A stretch of DNA of 64,000 bases from Spirochaetota bacterium (GCA_029974015.1 JARKUF010000002.1:1-64000); one strand, 5' to 3'. Counted from the first letter of the stretch, positions 27,266-37,855 are shown. Program-made: numbers and translations. Notes: generated by a model from the letters alone, not told the origin.

Positions 27266-27847
27266 ATGATGGAAGGTATGCATGCCGTGATGCAAAGGAT
27301 ACACGAGTTGCGACAAAGGTTTGGCCTCTCGCGCCGCGAAGAGGCGCCCTCTCCCGGAGAGGGGGATTTTTCAAACAGGATTGCGCTGCACCTGGGCAGT
27401 GGCGGCCCATTGGGCGGCGTCCCGGGAGTACATGGCGATTCTGCCGGGGGAGAGATGACCTCCGCGGCCATTCGGGACATAGTCCGGGACCACTCGGCGA
27501 GAAACCGTATTTCGCCGAATTTGGTGAATGCCATTATAGAGACGGAATCCGGATACGATACGAGGGCGGTATCGCCCAGGGGGGCCATGGGGCTCATGCA
27601 GCTCATGCCCGATGTGGCCCATAATTTGGGCGTGGAAAATCCCTTCGAACCGGAGGAGAACATCCGGGGCGGAGTGGCGCTTCTAAGAAGGCTTCTGGAC
27701 AAATATGGCGGCGATTACACAAAGGCCCTGGCGGCGTACAATGCCGGTGAAGGCGCCGTGGACCGCAGCGGCGGCGTTCCTAACTATCCGGAAACCCGCG
27801 AATACGTGGACCGGGTAATAAGGACATATCTGAGAAACAGCGAATGA
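27266..27847 (+). CDS. Lytic transglycosylase (SLT domain), flagellar cluster
   Basis: NLVNAIIETESGYDTRAVSPRGAMGLMQLMPDVAHNLGV...NIRGGVALLRRLLDKYGGDYTKALAAYNAGEGAV. Confidence 0.92.
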   Translation: MMEGMHAVMQRIHELRQRFGLSRREEAPSPGEGDFSNRIALHLGSGGPLGGVPGVHGDSAGGEMTSAAIRDIVRDHSARNRISPNLVNAIIETESGYDTRAVSPRGAMGLMQLMPDVAHNLGVENPFEPEENIRGGVALLRRLLDKYGGDYTKALAAYNAGEGAVDRSGGVPNYPETREYVDRVIRTYLRNSE

Positions 27848-27884
27848 TGCTCTGGTAATTGAGAGAATGCCGAGGAATTGAACA

Positions 27885-28484
27885 ATGAAAAGGGTGTCGG
27901 AAAAAGCGAAAATCGCATACCTGGCGATACTGCTCCTGTTTGTGGTGGGCGTCTTTGTGGCCTGGCTCGATTACATCGGACTTGTGAACATATCAAAGGC
28001 CGCCCGGGGAGTTTACGATCAGGAACCGCCATTGTCGATGGAGGCTGCCGGGGATGAACCGTCGCTTGTGGCGCGGGAGGAGTTTGAGAAATCGCGGAAC
28101 AAACTCAGGGAACGGATAGAAGACCTGGACAGGCGTGAAGCGAAAATCGCCGAGTCGGAGAAGACGATCGACGCGGAGCGGGAAAAGCTCGTGGAGATGC
28201 GGAAAGGGATAGATCTCGAGAAAAAAAAGCTGGAGCTTGAACAGAAGAAATATTCGGGATATATGAAAAACGTCAAGGTCCTGGCGAAGCAGGTGGAGAG
28301 CATCGAGCCGGACAAGGCGGTGGAGCTGATAGTGCGATGGGAGGATACTCTCATCATAGACGTACTGAGGCAGATCGATACGAACGCGGAAGAATCGGGG
28401 AAGATGAGCATCACCTCATATTTGATTTCCCTCATGCCAAGAAACAAAGCGAGCAGGATAATGTACCTCATGACCCAGATATAA
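27885..28484 (+). CDS. flbB: Periplasmic-type flagellar collar protein FlbB-like
   Basis: N-terminal TM, coiled coil, MgtE-N-like C-terminus (VESIEPDKAVELIVRWEDTLIIDVLRQID); located after fliJ as in spirochaetes. Confidence 0.75.
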   Translation: MKRVSEKAKIAYLAILLLFVVGVFVAWLDYIGLVNISKAARGVYDQEPPLSMEAAGDEPSLVAREEFEKSRNKLRERIEDLDRREAKIAESEKTIDAEREKLVEMRKGIDLEKKKLELEQKKYSGYMKNVKVLAKQVESIEPDKAVELIVRWEDTLIIDVLRQIDTNAEESGKMSITSYLISLMPRNKASRIMYLMTQI

Positions 28485-28588
28485 TGTCGTCTGCCGGGCC
28501 CTCCGACCGGGTACGGCCCGCCATGCCCGGGGCCTTTTGGATGCCTATTTTGAAGGCCTTTAATTACTGCAGCCTCTAATAATAATAC

Positions 28589-28617
28589 TTGACATCATTG
28601 TCAGGAACGTGTATTCT
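28589..28617 (+). promoter_or_regulatory. Putative sigma-70-type promoter
   Basis: TTGACA - 17 nt - TATTCT, upstream of the CDS at 28649. Confidence 0.55.
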
Positions 28618-28648
28618 CTTGAAATATTTCCCATTTTAGTCTTTTAAC

Positions 28649-29872
28649 ATGATCATCTTTTTGAGAAAATATTTCTTTCTTCTCCCGCTTTCGGCAGCGC
28701 TCCTTTTGGATTTTGCGTGCGCGGGAGCTCCGAGATCCGGGGGGCAACCCGCCTCTTACAGTCCTGGACGTTATTCCGATTCGCCTTCCTCGGCAAAATT
28801 TGAAGGCGCCGCGGGCATGCAGTATAATGGCCCGCGGAGGGCCCCGGGACCCCCTGAAAAATCGGAGGAAGAGCAGACGCCGCAGAAACAGCCGGCAGAG
28901 AGGATGATCGTCTACTCCGCCGACTACCGCCTTGGCGTGGAAAGCGTAAGAAAAACCATTGAAAGCGTGAAAGACATGACGGCCCGCTACGGCGGCTTCA
29001 TAGAATCGATTAACACTTCCGACTCCTACCGGGCCGCGAGGATAGTCGCGCGGGTCCCCGTGGCGAAGTTTAACGACTCCCTTGACGAAGTTGACAGATT
29101 CGGGACCGTGGAAAGAAAGACCGTCAGCGCCTCCGACGTGACCATGCAATTTCAGGACACGGCCCTTCGCGTTGAGACTGCAAGGAAAGTGCGGGAGAGA
29201 CTCCAGGAACTCCTGAAGAGGGTCGAGAAGGCAGGCGACAAAGTGGAAATCCTCCGCGAGATAGCCCGCATTACGGGGGAAATCGACGTCATGACCGCCG
29301 AGATGGAGTATCTTCGCAGCCGCGCCGCTTTTTCCACGCTTACCCTCGAATTGCGTGCCCTCGTGCGCGATGTGGCGAGGCGCTACATCGCCTCTCCTTT
29401 CAGGTGGATTGCCGGCCTTGATCCGGCGAAAAGGAGCATCGTCCACGGGAAGGACGGGGACCTCGTTTTCGAAGCGCCCCGGGGGTATTTTAATTTTCAT
29501 AAGGATTACTTCCGCACTTCCGCTTATTCCCAAAACCTGCTTGCAAATGCGACGGACACGGTGCGTCTGCGCCTCGGTGTAACCGACAATTATCCCCGGG
29601 CCGACCAGCAATTCTGGGACGATGCTCTGAAGATCGATTTTGAAAACCGGATGTACCAGGTGAAGAAGGCCGACACGGTACAGGCCCGCGGCCTCGTGTT
29701 CAACAGATACCTCGTGGCTCTCCCGGCGGGGGAATTTTACACCGTCGCCTTCGCCGTGAAAAAGAAGAAGATAATAGTCTTCGAATGCCATGTGAAGGAC
29801 GAAAAAACCCTTGGTGAAAGCGGACCCGCTGTCGAGGGTTTCATTAAATCAGTGGGGTATGACGAATGGTAA
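28649..29872 (+). CDS. DUF4349-like lipoprotein
   Basis: Lipobox (LLLDFACAG); RIVARVPVAKFNDSLDEVDRFGTVERKTVSASDVTMQFQDTALRVETARKVRERLQELL. Confidence 0.7.
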   Translation: MIIFLRKYFFLLPLSAALLLDFACAGAPRSGGQPASYSPGRYSDSPSSAKFEGAAGMQYNGPRRAPGPPEKSEEEQTPQKQPAERMIVYSADYRLGVESVRKTIESVKDMTARYGGFIESINTSDSYRAARIVARVPVAKFNDSLDEVDRFGTVERKTVSASDVTMQFQDTALRVETARKVRERLQELLKRVEKAGDKVEILREIARITGEIDVMTAEMEYLRSRAAFSTLTLELRALVRDVARRYIASPFRWIAGLDPAKRSIVHGKDGDLVFEAPRGYFNFHKDYFRTSAYSQNLLANATDTVRLRLGVTDNYPRADQQFWDDALKIDFENRMYQVKKADTVQARGLVFNRYLVALPAGEFYTVAFAVKKKKIIVFECHVKDEKTLGESGPAVEGFIKSVGYDEW

Positions 29873-30462
29873 GGTCCGCCGCAGCTTCCCTGCTTGTGGC
29901 CGCCGTCGTCCTGACGGGAATGCCGTCGTATACCGAAGAGGGCCGCACTATAGTGTCCTATACCTATGTGCTCTTTTCCGAGGATGCAGAGGCGGCAGTG
30001 AAGGAATTGCGGGCCTGTGCCCCGATTAAGAAGGGGTACGTGAGCTATTTTTCAAATGACAGGGTGGTGCTCCGGATTCCCGGAAGGGAAGTCGATTCAC
30101 TGAAGAAGATGTTGCCCGGATTAGGCTATGTGACCGATGAGCGGCAAAACCGCCAGGATTTCTCCGCTGTAATGCTGGACCTGGAAACGAAACTTTCCGT
30201 TAAGAAAAAGCTTCTGGGTGAGCTCACCGCCGTATTCAGCGGGGCGAAACTTGCGGACACCCTTACGGTAGAGAAAGAAATAGGGAAAGTCATCGTGGAG
30301 ATGGAAGATTTGAAGGGTAAAATCAATTACTATCGCGACAGGTTCGCACTCTACGATGTGACGGTACTTATCAACCGCTCGGGCGCCGTCTCAAAAGAAG
30401 CACAGACGACCCCCTGGGGATGGATACGACATCTCGGCATAGAAAATCTGATGAGGAATTAA
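29866..30462 (+). CDS. DUF4349-like exported protein (paralogue)
   Basis: RVVLRIPGREVDSLKKMLPGLGYVTDERQN...LETKLSVKKKLLGELTAVF; 7-nt overlap with the upstream CDS. Confidence 0.6.
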   Translation: MVRSAAASLLVAAVVLTGMPSYTEEGRTIVSYTYVLFSEDAEAAVKELRACAPIKKGYVSYFSNDRVVLRIPGREVDSLKKMLPGLGYVTDERQNRQDFSAVMLDLETKLSVKKKLLGELTAVFSGAKLADTLTVEKEIGKVIVEMEDLKGKINYYRDRFALYDVTVLINRSGAVSKEAQTTPWGWIRHLGIENLMRN

Positions 30463-30474
30463 TGGGGCATTTAC

Positions 30475-30942
30475 ATGTGTAGCGTCCGTACAAATATAAT
30501 TTTCCTCATCGCCATCGTATTTTTCGCCTGGGCGGCTTGCGGGCCTTCCTTCGTGATGGACACTCCCGACCGTTTCGCCCACTTCGACAGGGAAAAGCAG
30601 GCGCTTAAGTTCATATCGGCGGAGGGGGTGCGGATGAAGGTGTCCGCCGTTAAGAACGATCCGTATGGAGATCTTGCCATGTGGATGGGGGCGGTGAACA
30701 ACCACCTGAAGGCCGGGGGGTACCATCTCCAGTCCAGCCGTGATATTGCGACATCGGAGAACATGAAGGGCCTTTACTCGGAATACTTCCATCACTACAA
30801 TGCCGAGTCCTATCTATATTCTCTTGCCCTCTTCGCAGAGAGAGACTATATTTATATAGTCGAAGGCGGGGGAGTAAAGAAAGAGTACGAAAAACGCCGC
30901 GAAGGCATCCTTAAATCGCTTCAATCCCTTTCGGTCAAGTAG
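30475..30942 (+). CDS. Hypothetical lipoprotein
   Basis: 155 aa, signal peptide with lipobox (FFAWAACG). Confidence 0.6.
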   Translation: MCSVRTNIIFLIAIVFFAWAACGPSFVMDTPDRFAHFDREKQALKFISAEGVRMKVSAVKNDPYGDLAMWMGAVNNHLKAGGYHLQSSRDIATSENMKGLYSEYFHHYNAESYLYSLALFAERDYIYIVEGGGVKKEYEKRREGILKSLQSLSVK

Positions 30943-30955
30943 CTGTCCGGGCTTT

Positions 30956-31534
30956 TTAGAGATTCTCCCGTATTAACTCAAGAAGTTCGTTTTTTCCCTC
31001 TCCGCTCTTCGAGGAAGATATAAAAATATTATGCATGTCCGTTTCCAGAGAATCGGCGATGAGCATGAGGTTTTTCTTGAGCTGGTTTTTCGAGAGCTTG
31101 TCGCATTTCGTGGCGACAAGCGCCACGGGGATTTCCAACTCGGAAAGGAAGGTTACGGTGTCCCTCTCTAAGGCGCCGGGCCCCCGGCGGGCGTCCAGGA
31201 GGAGAAAGACAAGCCTGAGGTTTTTGCGTTCGCTCAAGTACCGGCGTATCATCGGGAGAAAACCGGCCTTCCTGGAGCGGGAAAGTTTAGCGTAGCCGAA
31301 ACCGGGAAGGTCTGCAATGGAAACGGCATCGTTTACGACGAAAAAATTAATGGTCGTGGTGACGCCGGGACGTGCGCCGACTTTAACGAGGTCCCTCCTC
31401 CCGGTGAGCATGTTTATCAGGGACGACTTGCCGACATTGGACTTGCCCAGGAAGGCGAATTCCGGATAGGGATAGCCGGGGTAGTCCTGGGGCGAAACGG
31501 CGCTTTTCACGAAGACGGCGCTTAGTATCTTCAT
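30956..31534 (-). CDS. engB: Ribosome biogenesis GTP-binding protein YsxC/EngB
   Basis: EFAFLGKSNVGKSSLINMLTGR; GVTTTINFF; VATKCDKLSKNQ. Confidence 0.95.
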   Translation of the reverse strand: MKILSAVFVKSAVSPQDYPGYPYPEFAFLGKSNVGKSSLINMLTGRRDLVKVGARPGVTTTINFFVVNDAVSIADLPGFGYAKLSRSRKAGFLPMIRRYLSERKNLRLVFLLLDARRGPGALERDTVTFLSELEIPVALVATKCDKLSKNQLKKNLMLIADSLETDMHNIFISSSKSGEGKNELLELIRENL

Positions 31535-31983
31535 TCGTCGATTTCTTTCTCCATCAGCAGGGCGTTATCGTCGCGGTAGTAATCTTTCCTGAGTCCCGAC
31601 TCCGAAAACCCCAGAGAGCTGTAGAAGGACCTCGCCTCGATATTTTTTTCGCGGACCTCGAGGAGAACCTTGAAGGGCGCCTTGATTGCGCAGGCTTCGA
31701 TAACTCCCTGGACGAGGCGTGTGGCAATCCCCCTGCGGCGGTGCTCCTGTAAAACGGCAAGCCGGTTTATCTGGATTTCGCCGCTTACTATCCAGGCGGT
31801 TATGTATCCAACAAGGGCCCCTGAAATATCCGCAACAAGCACTCGGGAAAAAGAAGCCGCCAGCTCCCTGCTTAGATTATCGAGGGTCCATCCGGAAATG
31901 AAGACCCTGGATTCCAAGCTGTGGATGGCTTCCAGATCGTCAGGCCTTGATGCGCGGATTATGTACTCCCCTTCTGGGACCAT
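31531..31983 (-). CDS. rimI: GNAT acetyltransferase, RimI-like
   Basis: INRLAVLQEHRRRGIATRLVQGVIEACAIKAPFKVLLEVREKNIEARSFYSSLGF. Confidence 0.82.
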   Translation of the reverse strand: MVPEGEYIIRASRPDDLEAIHSLESRVFISGWTLDNLSRELAASFSRVLVADISGALVGYITAWIVSGEIQINRLAVLQEHRRRGIATRLVQGVIEACAIKAPFKVLLEVREKNIEARSFYSSLGFSESGLRKDYYRDDNALLMEKEIDE

Positions 31984-32164
31984 GCCTGCATTCTTTGACT
32001 TGCAGTGCCGATATGTAAATTAAAAAATCTAAACCTATGCTGCTGTCTCCGCGGTATCGGGCCTTTTTTTGAGAAGTAAAAAAAATCTTTTGACAAAAAG
32101 GGCACATAAATCGAAATTCTTTATTTCTGGAAAGGAATGCCCCGTCGGGGGGAATGACAGGAAA

Positions 32165-32401
32165 ATGGCCGACATGACTGAAAAAGCGACAAAAAAAGGC
32201 AGGGTTGTGGTCAAAATCGAGATGTGCAAGGGATGCAACCTCTGCATAGAATACTGTAAGAGGAAAGTACTCAGGAGCTCCGAGGAGCTCAACAGTATGG
32301 GATACCATCCCGCGGAACCCGACGAACAGATGCAGTGTAACGCCTGCATGCTCTGCGCTCTCGTCTGCCCGGAATTGGCCATAGAGGTGTACGATGAATA
32401 A
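32165..32401 (+). CDS. 2-oxoacid:ferredoxin oxidoreductase, ferredoxin-like delta subunit
   Basis: Two cysteine motifs CKGCNLCIEYCKR and CNACMLCALVCPE; followed by alpha/beta/gamma subunits. Confidence 0.88.
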   Translation: MADMTEKATKKGRVVVKIEMCKGCNLCIEYCKRKVLRSSEELNSMGYHPAEPDEQMQCNACMLCALVCPELAIEVYDE

Positions 32402-33461
32402 AGTTTTTATGAGCGGAAACCACGCCTTCGCAGAGGCGGCAATCCGGGCGGGCTGTAAATGCTACTTCGGATATCCCATCACTCCGCAAAACGAACTCGG
32501 TGAGTACATGGCGGAGCACCTTCCCGCTGCCGGAGGGGTCTTCGTCCAGTCCGAGAGCGAGACTGCGGCGATCAACATGCTCATCGGCGCCTCGGCGACG
32601 GGGGCGCGGGCGATGACATCTTCATCGAGCCCGGGGATAAGCCTCAAACAGGAGGGAATATCCTTCCTCGCAGGTTTCGAACTGCCAGGGGTGATTATCA
32701 ATGTGATGAGGGGAGGGCCGGGCCTGGGAAATATCGCGCCGGCCCAGGGGGACTATTTTCAGGCCACACGGGGCGGAGGGCACGGCGATTATCGCACTCC
32801 GGTTTTCGCCCCGGCCACTGTGCAGGAAATAGTGGACCTCACCCATAACGCCTTCGATGTTGCGGACAACTATCGCACACCGGTGATGATACTTGGCGAC
32901 GGGATGATGGGGCAGATGAAAGAGCCGGTGGTCCTCCCGGAGAAAGTGAAGGCCCAGAAAGAAAAGGAATGGGCGCTCAAGGGCAGGGGAAACGGCCCAA
33001 GCCGTTATATGGCATCCCTAATCCTCGACACCCTTGAGATGGAAAAGCACAACTGGAAGCTTGTGCGCAAGTACAAGGAAATCGAAAAGAATGAAACCAG
33101 ATATGAGGAGTACTGCATGGACGACGCTGAAATTGCGGCCGTCGCCTACGGTACTACGGCGAGGATTGCGAAGGGCGCAATAAAAAGGCTGCGGAAGGAC
33201 GGCATACGTGCGGGCCTCATCCGCCCCATCACCCTCTGGCCTTTTCCAACTGCAATTATAAGGGAGACGGCAAAACGGGTGAAAAAGATGGTGGTCTTCG
33301 AGATGAGTACGGGGCAGATGGTTGAGGATGTAAACCTGGCGGTCCTTGGAGAAATTCCGGTCCAATTCCACGGCAGGCCCGGCGGTGTGGTGCCCACCCC
33401 GGTGGAGTTTTCCAGGATCATATACCGGGAATATGAAATGATAAAGAAGAAATCGTCATGA
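32394..33461 (+). CDS. 2-oxoacid:ferredoxin oxidoreductase subunit alpha
   Basis: [39 protein letters not shown]...[33 protein letters not shown]. Confidence 0.93.
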   Translation: MNKVFMSGNHAFAEAAIRAGCKCYFGYPITPQNELGEYMAEHLPAAGGVFVQSESETAAINMLIGASATGARAMTSSSSPGISLKQEGISFLAGFELPGVIINVMRGGPGLGNIAPAQGDYFQATRGGGHGDYRTPVFAPATVQEIVDLTHNAFDVADNYRTPVMILGDGMMGQMKEPVVLPEKVKAQKEKEWALKGRGNGPSRYMASLILDTLEMEKHNWKLVRKYKEIEKNETRYEEYCMDDAEIAAVAYGTTARIAKGAIKRLRKDGIRAGLIRPITLWPFPTAIIRETAKRVKKMVVFEMSTGQMVEDVNLAVLGEIPVQFHGRPGGVVPTPVEFSRIIYREYEMIKKKSS

Positions 33462-34207
33462 AGTTAAAAAACAAGTGGCCGAAGTATTATAAAAAAGACG
33501 TGGTGACGCATTATTGCCCGGGATGCGGGCATGGGATTGTACACAGGCTGGTCGCCGAGCTTATGGAGGAGCTCGACGTGGGGAAAAGGGCCATTTGTGT
33601 GAATCCCGCCGGATGCGCAGTCCTGGCGTATAAGTATTTCGATATCGACATGCTTGAATCCGCCCATGGCCGGGGGACTGCCATGGCCACGGGCATAAAA
33701 CGCGCACGCCCGGACCTTTTCGTCTTCACCTATCAGGGAGATGGTGACCTCTCGGCCATCGGGACCGCGGAAACCATACACTCGGCGAACCGCGGCGAAC
33801 ATATATCGGTCATTTTTATAAATAACGCGGTCTACGGCATGACCGGAGGCCAGATGGCGCCAACCACCCTTCTGGGGATGAAGACCACAACGACCCCGTC
33901 GGGGAGAAACCCGGGATACGACGGTTATCCGCTCCATATTACCGACGTTGTTGCGACATTCCCCGGCGTGATCTACGCCGAGCGCGTTGCGGTGGACGGG
34001 CCGGCGGGCATTCAGAAAACGAAAAGGGCCATTCGCAACGCATTCCAGACCCAGATTGACGGGCTGGGGTATTCGATCGTCGAGGTGCTCTCCGCCTGCC
34101 CGACAAACTGGAAGATGACCCCCGCCCAGTCTTTCAAGTGGATAACCGAGGTGATGACCACGGAATTTCCACTGGGGGTCCTCGCCGACAGGAGAAAAAA
34201 GGGGTAG
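33458..34207 (+). CDS. 2-oxoacid:ferredoxin oxidoreductase subunit beta (TPP-binding)
   Basis: [43 protein letters not shown]. Confidence 0.93.
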   Translation: MKLKNKWPKYYKKDVVTHYCPGCGHGIVHRLVAELMEELDVGKRAICVNPAGCAVLAYKYFDIDMLESAHGRGTAMATGIKRARPDLFVFTYQGDGDLSAIGTAETIHSANRGEHISVIFINNAVYGMTGGQMAPTTLLGMKTTTTPSGRNPGYDGYPLHITDVVATFPGVIYAERVAVDGPAGIQKTKRAIRNAFQTQIDGLGYSIVEVLSACPTNWKMTPAQSFKWITEVMTTEFPLGVLADRRKKG

Positions 34208-34210
34208 GAT

Positions 34211-34759
34211 ATGTTGGTAAAGATATTGTTCGCCGGTTCCGGCGGCCAGGGCGTCCTTACCACGGGAAATGTCCTCGGCAATGCCGCAATGATTGAAGGC
34301 TTTGAAGTGGTCTTTCTTCCTTCCTACGGCGCGGCCGTGCGGGGGGGGACGGCAAACTGCACTGTTAGCATCTCGGACGAGGAGATCGCCTCGCCGGTGG
34401 CCTCGTCGCCGGAATTGGTGGTCGCCATGAACCGCCCCTCGGCCCATGCCTTCATCAACAGGCTGGAGCCGGGAGGACAGTTGCTCTACAATTCCAACCT
34501 CGTGGACTCAGTCCCCTACAGGGGCGATGTTGACCTCTTCCCGGTCCCCGTGAACGACATCGCCAGAGAGCTGGGAAGCGAGCGCTCGGCCAATATCGTC
34601 ATCCTCGGTTCCTTCGTGAAACTTACGGGTGTGGTGAAGCCCGAATCGATTTATAAAAGCATGGAACTCATGTTCGCCCAGAAGAAGAAACTATTGGAGC
34701 TTTCCATGAAAGCCTTCAAGGAGGGCTACGAAAGGTTCCGGCGCGACAATGGCAAATAA
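34211..34759 (+). CDS. 2-oxoacid:ferredoxin oxidoreductase subunit gamma
   Basis: LFAGSGGQGVLTTGNVLGNAAMIEGFEVVFLPSYGAAVRGGTANC. Confidence 0.93.
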   Translation: MLVKILFAGSGGQGVLTTGNVLGNAAMIEGFEVVFLPSYGAAVRGGTANCTVSISDEEIASPVASSPELVVAMNRPSAHAFINRLEPGGQLLYNSNLVDSVPYRGDVDLFPVPVNDIARELGSERSANIVILGSFVKLTGVVKPESIYKSMELMFAQKKKLLELSMKAFKEGYERFRRDNGK

Positions 34760-34777
34760 TCACTTTGGAGGAACACC

Positions 34778-35206
34778 ATGACTATTACCCAGGTGAGCGT
34801 GGCGATACCGAATTCCCCGGGAAAGCTGAATGAAATCTGCGAAATACTCGAAAAAGAAGAGATCAATATAAAGGCCATCATGGCCTCCTCTGTCCTTTCT
34901 CCCGTCCAGGTCCATCTAATCGTGAGCGATCCCGATAAGGCGGCCAATGTTCTCCGGGCCCACAGGTTCGATGTCGCCACGAAGGAGGTGATAGCCGTGG
35001 CGACTCCGGACCATCCCGGCGGGCTTAACGCGGTGCTTCGCCCCCTCCGCGAGGGGGGGGTGAACGTGGAGACCCTCTATCCTTTCATCAATCTCAGAGG
35101 GGATGAGGCAATCATGATCCTGGAAGTGGACAGGGTAGGAGAGGCCAAGGAAGTACTAAAGAAGCATTGGGTGAAAACCTACGGTTCGGAGATATATAAG
35201 TCTTAG
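34778..35206 (+). CDS. ACT domain protein
   Basis: Two ACT-type repeats (VAIPNSPGKLNEICEILEKEEINIKAIMA; VATPDHPGGLNAVLRPLREGGVNVETLYPF). Confidence 0.85.
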   Translation: MTITQVSVAIPNSPGKLNEICEILEKEEINIKAIMASSVLSPVQVHLIVSDPDKAANVLRAHRFDVATKEVIAVATPDHPGGLNAVLRPLREGGVNVETLYPFINLRGDEAIMILEVDRVGEAKEVLKKHWVKTYGSEIYKS

Positions 35207-35333
35207 AAAATAGCTTTTATCGGGGCCTCTTTCGACTATAGCTTATTGAAAACAACTGTGTCGATGCCAACCGGCGGGGCAGGAGGCATGCGGCCCCCTT
35301 CTGCGCACTCGCTCAAGCGCCGCGAGGGAGTAT

Positions 35334-37409
35334 TCACACCTTCGCGGCCTTCTTCTCGTTAATTTTCTTTACGACCTTCTCCTGCAGTTCGGAGCCAAGA
35401 GGCACGTAGCGGGAAAATTCCATGGAATAGTTGGCCCTGCCGCTGGAGATATTCCGGAGATGGTTCGCGTAACCAAACATTTCCGAGAGCGGAACGAAGC
35501 TGTTGATTTTCTGGGAGCCCTTGCGGTATCGCCGCATCGACTCCACGCGCCCCCTCCGGCGGTTAAGGTCGCCAACCACGTCGCCAATATGATCGTCCGG
35601 GGTGTTTACCTCAACTTCCATGAGTGGTTCCAGGAGGATGGGGGTCGCCTTTTTGAAGGCTTCCTTAAAGCACATTGAAGCGCAGGTGCGGAAGGCCATT
35701 TCCGAGGAGTCCACCTCGTGGTAGCTTCCGTCTAGGAGCACGACCTTAATATCTACAACGGGGAACCCTGCGAGAATGCCCTCGTCCATGGTGTGTACTA
35801 TGCCCTTCTGTATGGCCGGTATGTACTCTGAGGGAATGGCGCCTCCCTTGATGTTGTCAAAAAATTCGAATCCTCCACCGGGATTCGGTTCAATGCGGAT
35901 TTCGCAGTGGGCGTATTGGCCCCGGCCGCCGGTTTGCTTGGCGAACTTCGTGTTGGATGTACCCTCTGCCGTGATGGTTTCACGATAGGCCACCGAAGGC
36001 TCGCCGACCTCGGCTTCCACCGCAAACTCATGTTTCAATCGGTCGACTATGATCTCCAGGTGCAGTTCTCCCATGCCGGAGATGATGGTTTCGGATGTCT
36101 CTTTGTCGACGCGGACTTTGAATGACGGGTCTTCCATGGAGAGTTTGCGGATGGCGTTGCCTAATTTCTCTTCCTCCTTTTTAGATGGCGCCTGGACTTT
36201 CAGGTCCACCACTGCGGGGGGAATGAAGATCGATTCCAGGAGAATGGAGTTTTTCTCGTCGCTTAGGGTGTCCCCCGTCGAGGTGTATTTCATGCCGATG
36301 AGGGCGACGATATCGCCGGGGCCCGCTTCAGATATCTCCTCCCTTTCCTTCGCGCGTATTCTTAAAATCCGGCCGATGCGCTCAGTTTCATTCTTCGTCA
36401 CGTTGGACACCATCATGCCGCTTTTCAGGATGCCCGAGTATATGCGGATGAATGTCTGCTGCCCTACGTAGGGATCATGAATGAGCTTGAAGGCCAGGGC
36501 GCAGAAGGGGTCGCTTGCCTTCGGGTGCCGGGTATGGGTCTTCTCGGCATTGTCGGGATCGGTTCCGACAATGGCACCCTTGTCGATGGGGGAGGGAAGA
36601 TAGTCGATGATGGAATCGAGGAGCACCTGGATCCCCTTGTTCTTGTAGGCGGAGCCGCAAAACACAGGGGTTACGAGCATCTTGATTGTCGCTTCGCGGG
36701 CGGCTTTTTTGAGCAGGTCCGCCGGCACGTCTTTTTCCGCGAGATACATTTCCATTATTTCGTCGTTGAAGTCGGCGAGTTTTTCAACAACTTTTGTCCG
36801 CGCTTCCTCGCACTGTACGCGGTACTCTTCAGGCACGTCGACCACTGAGCGTTCAAATCCATTAAAGATGATTGCCCGGCGATTGATGACGTCGATGCTC
36901 CCTTTGAATTCCTCCTCTGCGCCTATGGGAATATGGAAAGGGACCGGGTTGGCGTCAAGGTTCTTGTCAAGTTGGTTCACGCACTCGTTGTAATTCGCAC
37001 CGATACGGTCCATTTTGTTGATGAAAGCGAGACGAGGCACCTTGTAGCGGTCCGCCTGGTTCCATACAGTTTCGCTCTGCGGCTCCACTCCTGAGACGGC
37101 GCAGAAGAGGGCTATCATGCCGTCTATGACGCGCAGGGAGCGTTCCACTTCCACGGTAAAATCAACGTGGCCCGGTGTGTCGATTATATTGATGTTGTGG
37201 CCGTTCCAGTTTGACGATATGGCGGCGGAAGCGATGGTGATGCCGCGCTCCTGCTCCTGTTTCATGAAGTCCATGGTGGCCTGCCCGTCATGGGTCTCTC
37301 CCATCCTCCTGGTGGTGCCGGTGAAAAAAAGAATTCGTTCCGTCACAGTCGTTTTTCCTGCGTCGATGTGAGCTGCGATGCCGATGTTACGAAGCTTCCT
37401 TAAAGGCAT
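35334..37409 (-). CDS. fusA: Elongation factor G
   Basis: RNIGIAAHIDAGKTTVTERILFFTG; NIIDTPGHVDFTVEVERSLRVIDG. Confidence 0.96.
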   Translation of the reverse strand: MPLRKLRNIGIAAHIDAGKTTVTERILFFTGTTRRMGETHDGQATMDFMKQEQERGITIASAAISSNWNGHNINIIDTPGHVDFTVEVERSLRVIDGMIALFCAVSGVEPQSETVWNQADRYKVPRLAFINKMDRIGANYNECVNQLDKNLDANPVPFHIPIGAEEEFKGSIDVINRRAIIFNGFERSVVDVPEEYRVQCEEARTKVVEKLADFNDEIMEMYLAEKDVPADLLKKAAREATIKMLVTPVFCGSAYKNKGIQVLLDSIIDYLPSPIDKGAIVGTDPDNAEKTHTRHPKASDPFCALAFKLIHDPYVGQQTFIRIYSGILKSGMMVSNVTKNETERIGRILRIRAKEREEISEAGPGDIVALIGMKYTSTGDTLSDEKNSILLESIFIPPAVVDLKVQAPSKKEEEKLGNAIRKLSMEDPSFKVRVDKETSETIISGMGELHLEIIVDRLKHEFAVEAEVGEPSVAYRETITAEGTSNTKFAKQTGGRGQYAHCEIRIEPNPGGGFEFFDNIKGGAIPSEYIPAIQKGIVHTMDEGILAGFPVVDIKVVLLDGSYHEVDSSEMAFRTCASMCFKEAFKKATPILLEPLMEVEVNTPDDHIGDVVGDLNRRRGRVESMRRYRKGSQKINSFVPLSEMFGYANHLRNISSGRANYSMEFSRYVPLGSELQEKVVKKINEKKAAKV

Positions 37410-37600
37410 TGTTTTCTCCTTTCAATGGTACTGCAAAGCGGTACTGCCTGTTACACGCGCCGGAAAAACGGGGTGGTTAAAATTCGCGGTGATTGCGTGC
37501 GACATGGTATCATCCGCAGACAGCGGATAAGTGGGCATGAGAATTTATACCTGAAAATTTGTCAATAAGAATATCTTGTGGGGACCTTTAAAAAATTACA

Positions 37601-37780
37601 GGGCGGTCACAAAAACTCAAGTGGGGCCTCAAAAAAATAATTTTTTTGAGGCCCCATGAATTGTAACTACTGACATTTTCAGGACTCAGGTTTACCCGCC
37701 CGCCGAAGGCGGGCGGGTAAACCCGGTTTTTGTGACTGCCCTCAAGTGGGACCTCAAAAATTTGATTTTTAGAGGTTTCC
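37601..37780. repeat. Composite palindromic repeat, copy 8: nested inverted-repeat complex
   Basis: Outer IR GGGCGGTCACAAAAAC (37601-37616) / GTTTTTGTGACTGCCC (37726-37741) encloses an AT hairpin (ggggcctcaaaaaaat..ttttttgaggcccc) and the GC hairpin (ggtttacccgcccgcc-gaa-ggcgggcgggtaaacc). Confidence 0.85.
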
Positions 37781-37855
37781 TTGATTTTAAAAGGCGCCCT
37801 CAAAATTTATAATTGCTGACATACTCGGGAATTACGATTTCCCGTCGGCCTTTTC

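Noticed and set aside
35040-35062. G8 run inside the ACT-domain gene as a phase-variation site
   Set aside because: It encodes the conserved REGGVNVE motif of the ACT domain in frame; composition is explained by coding.
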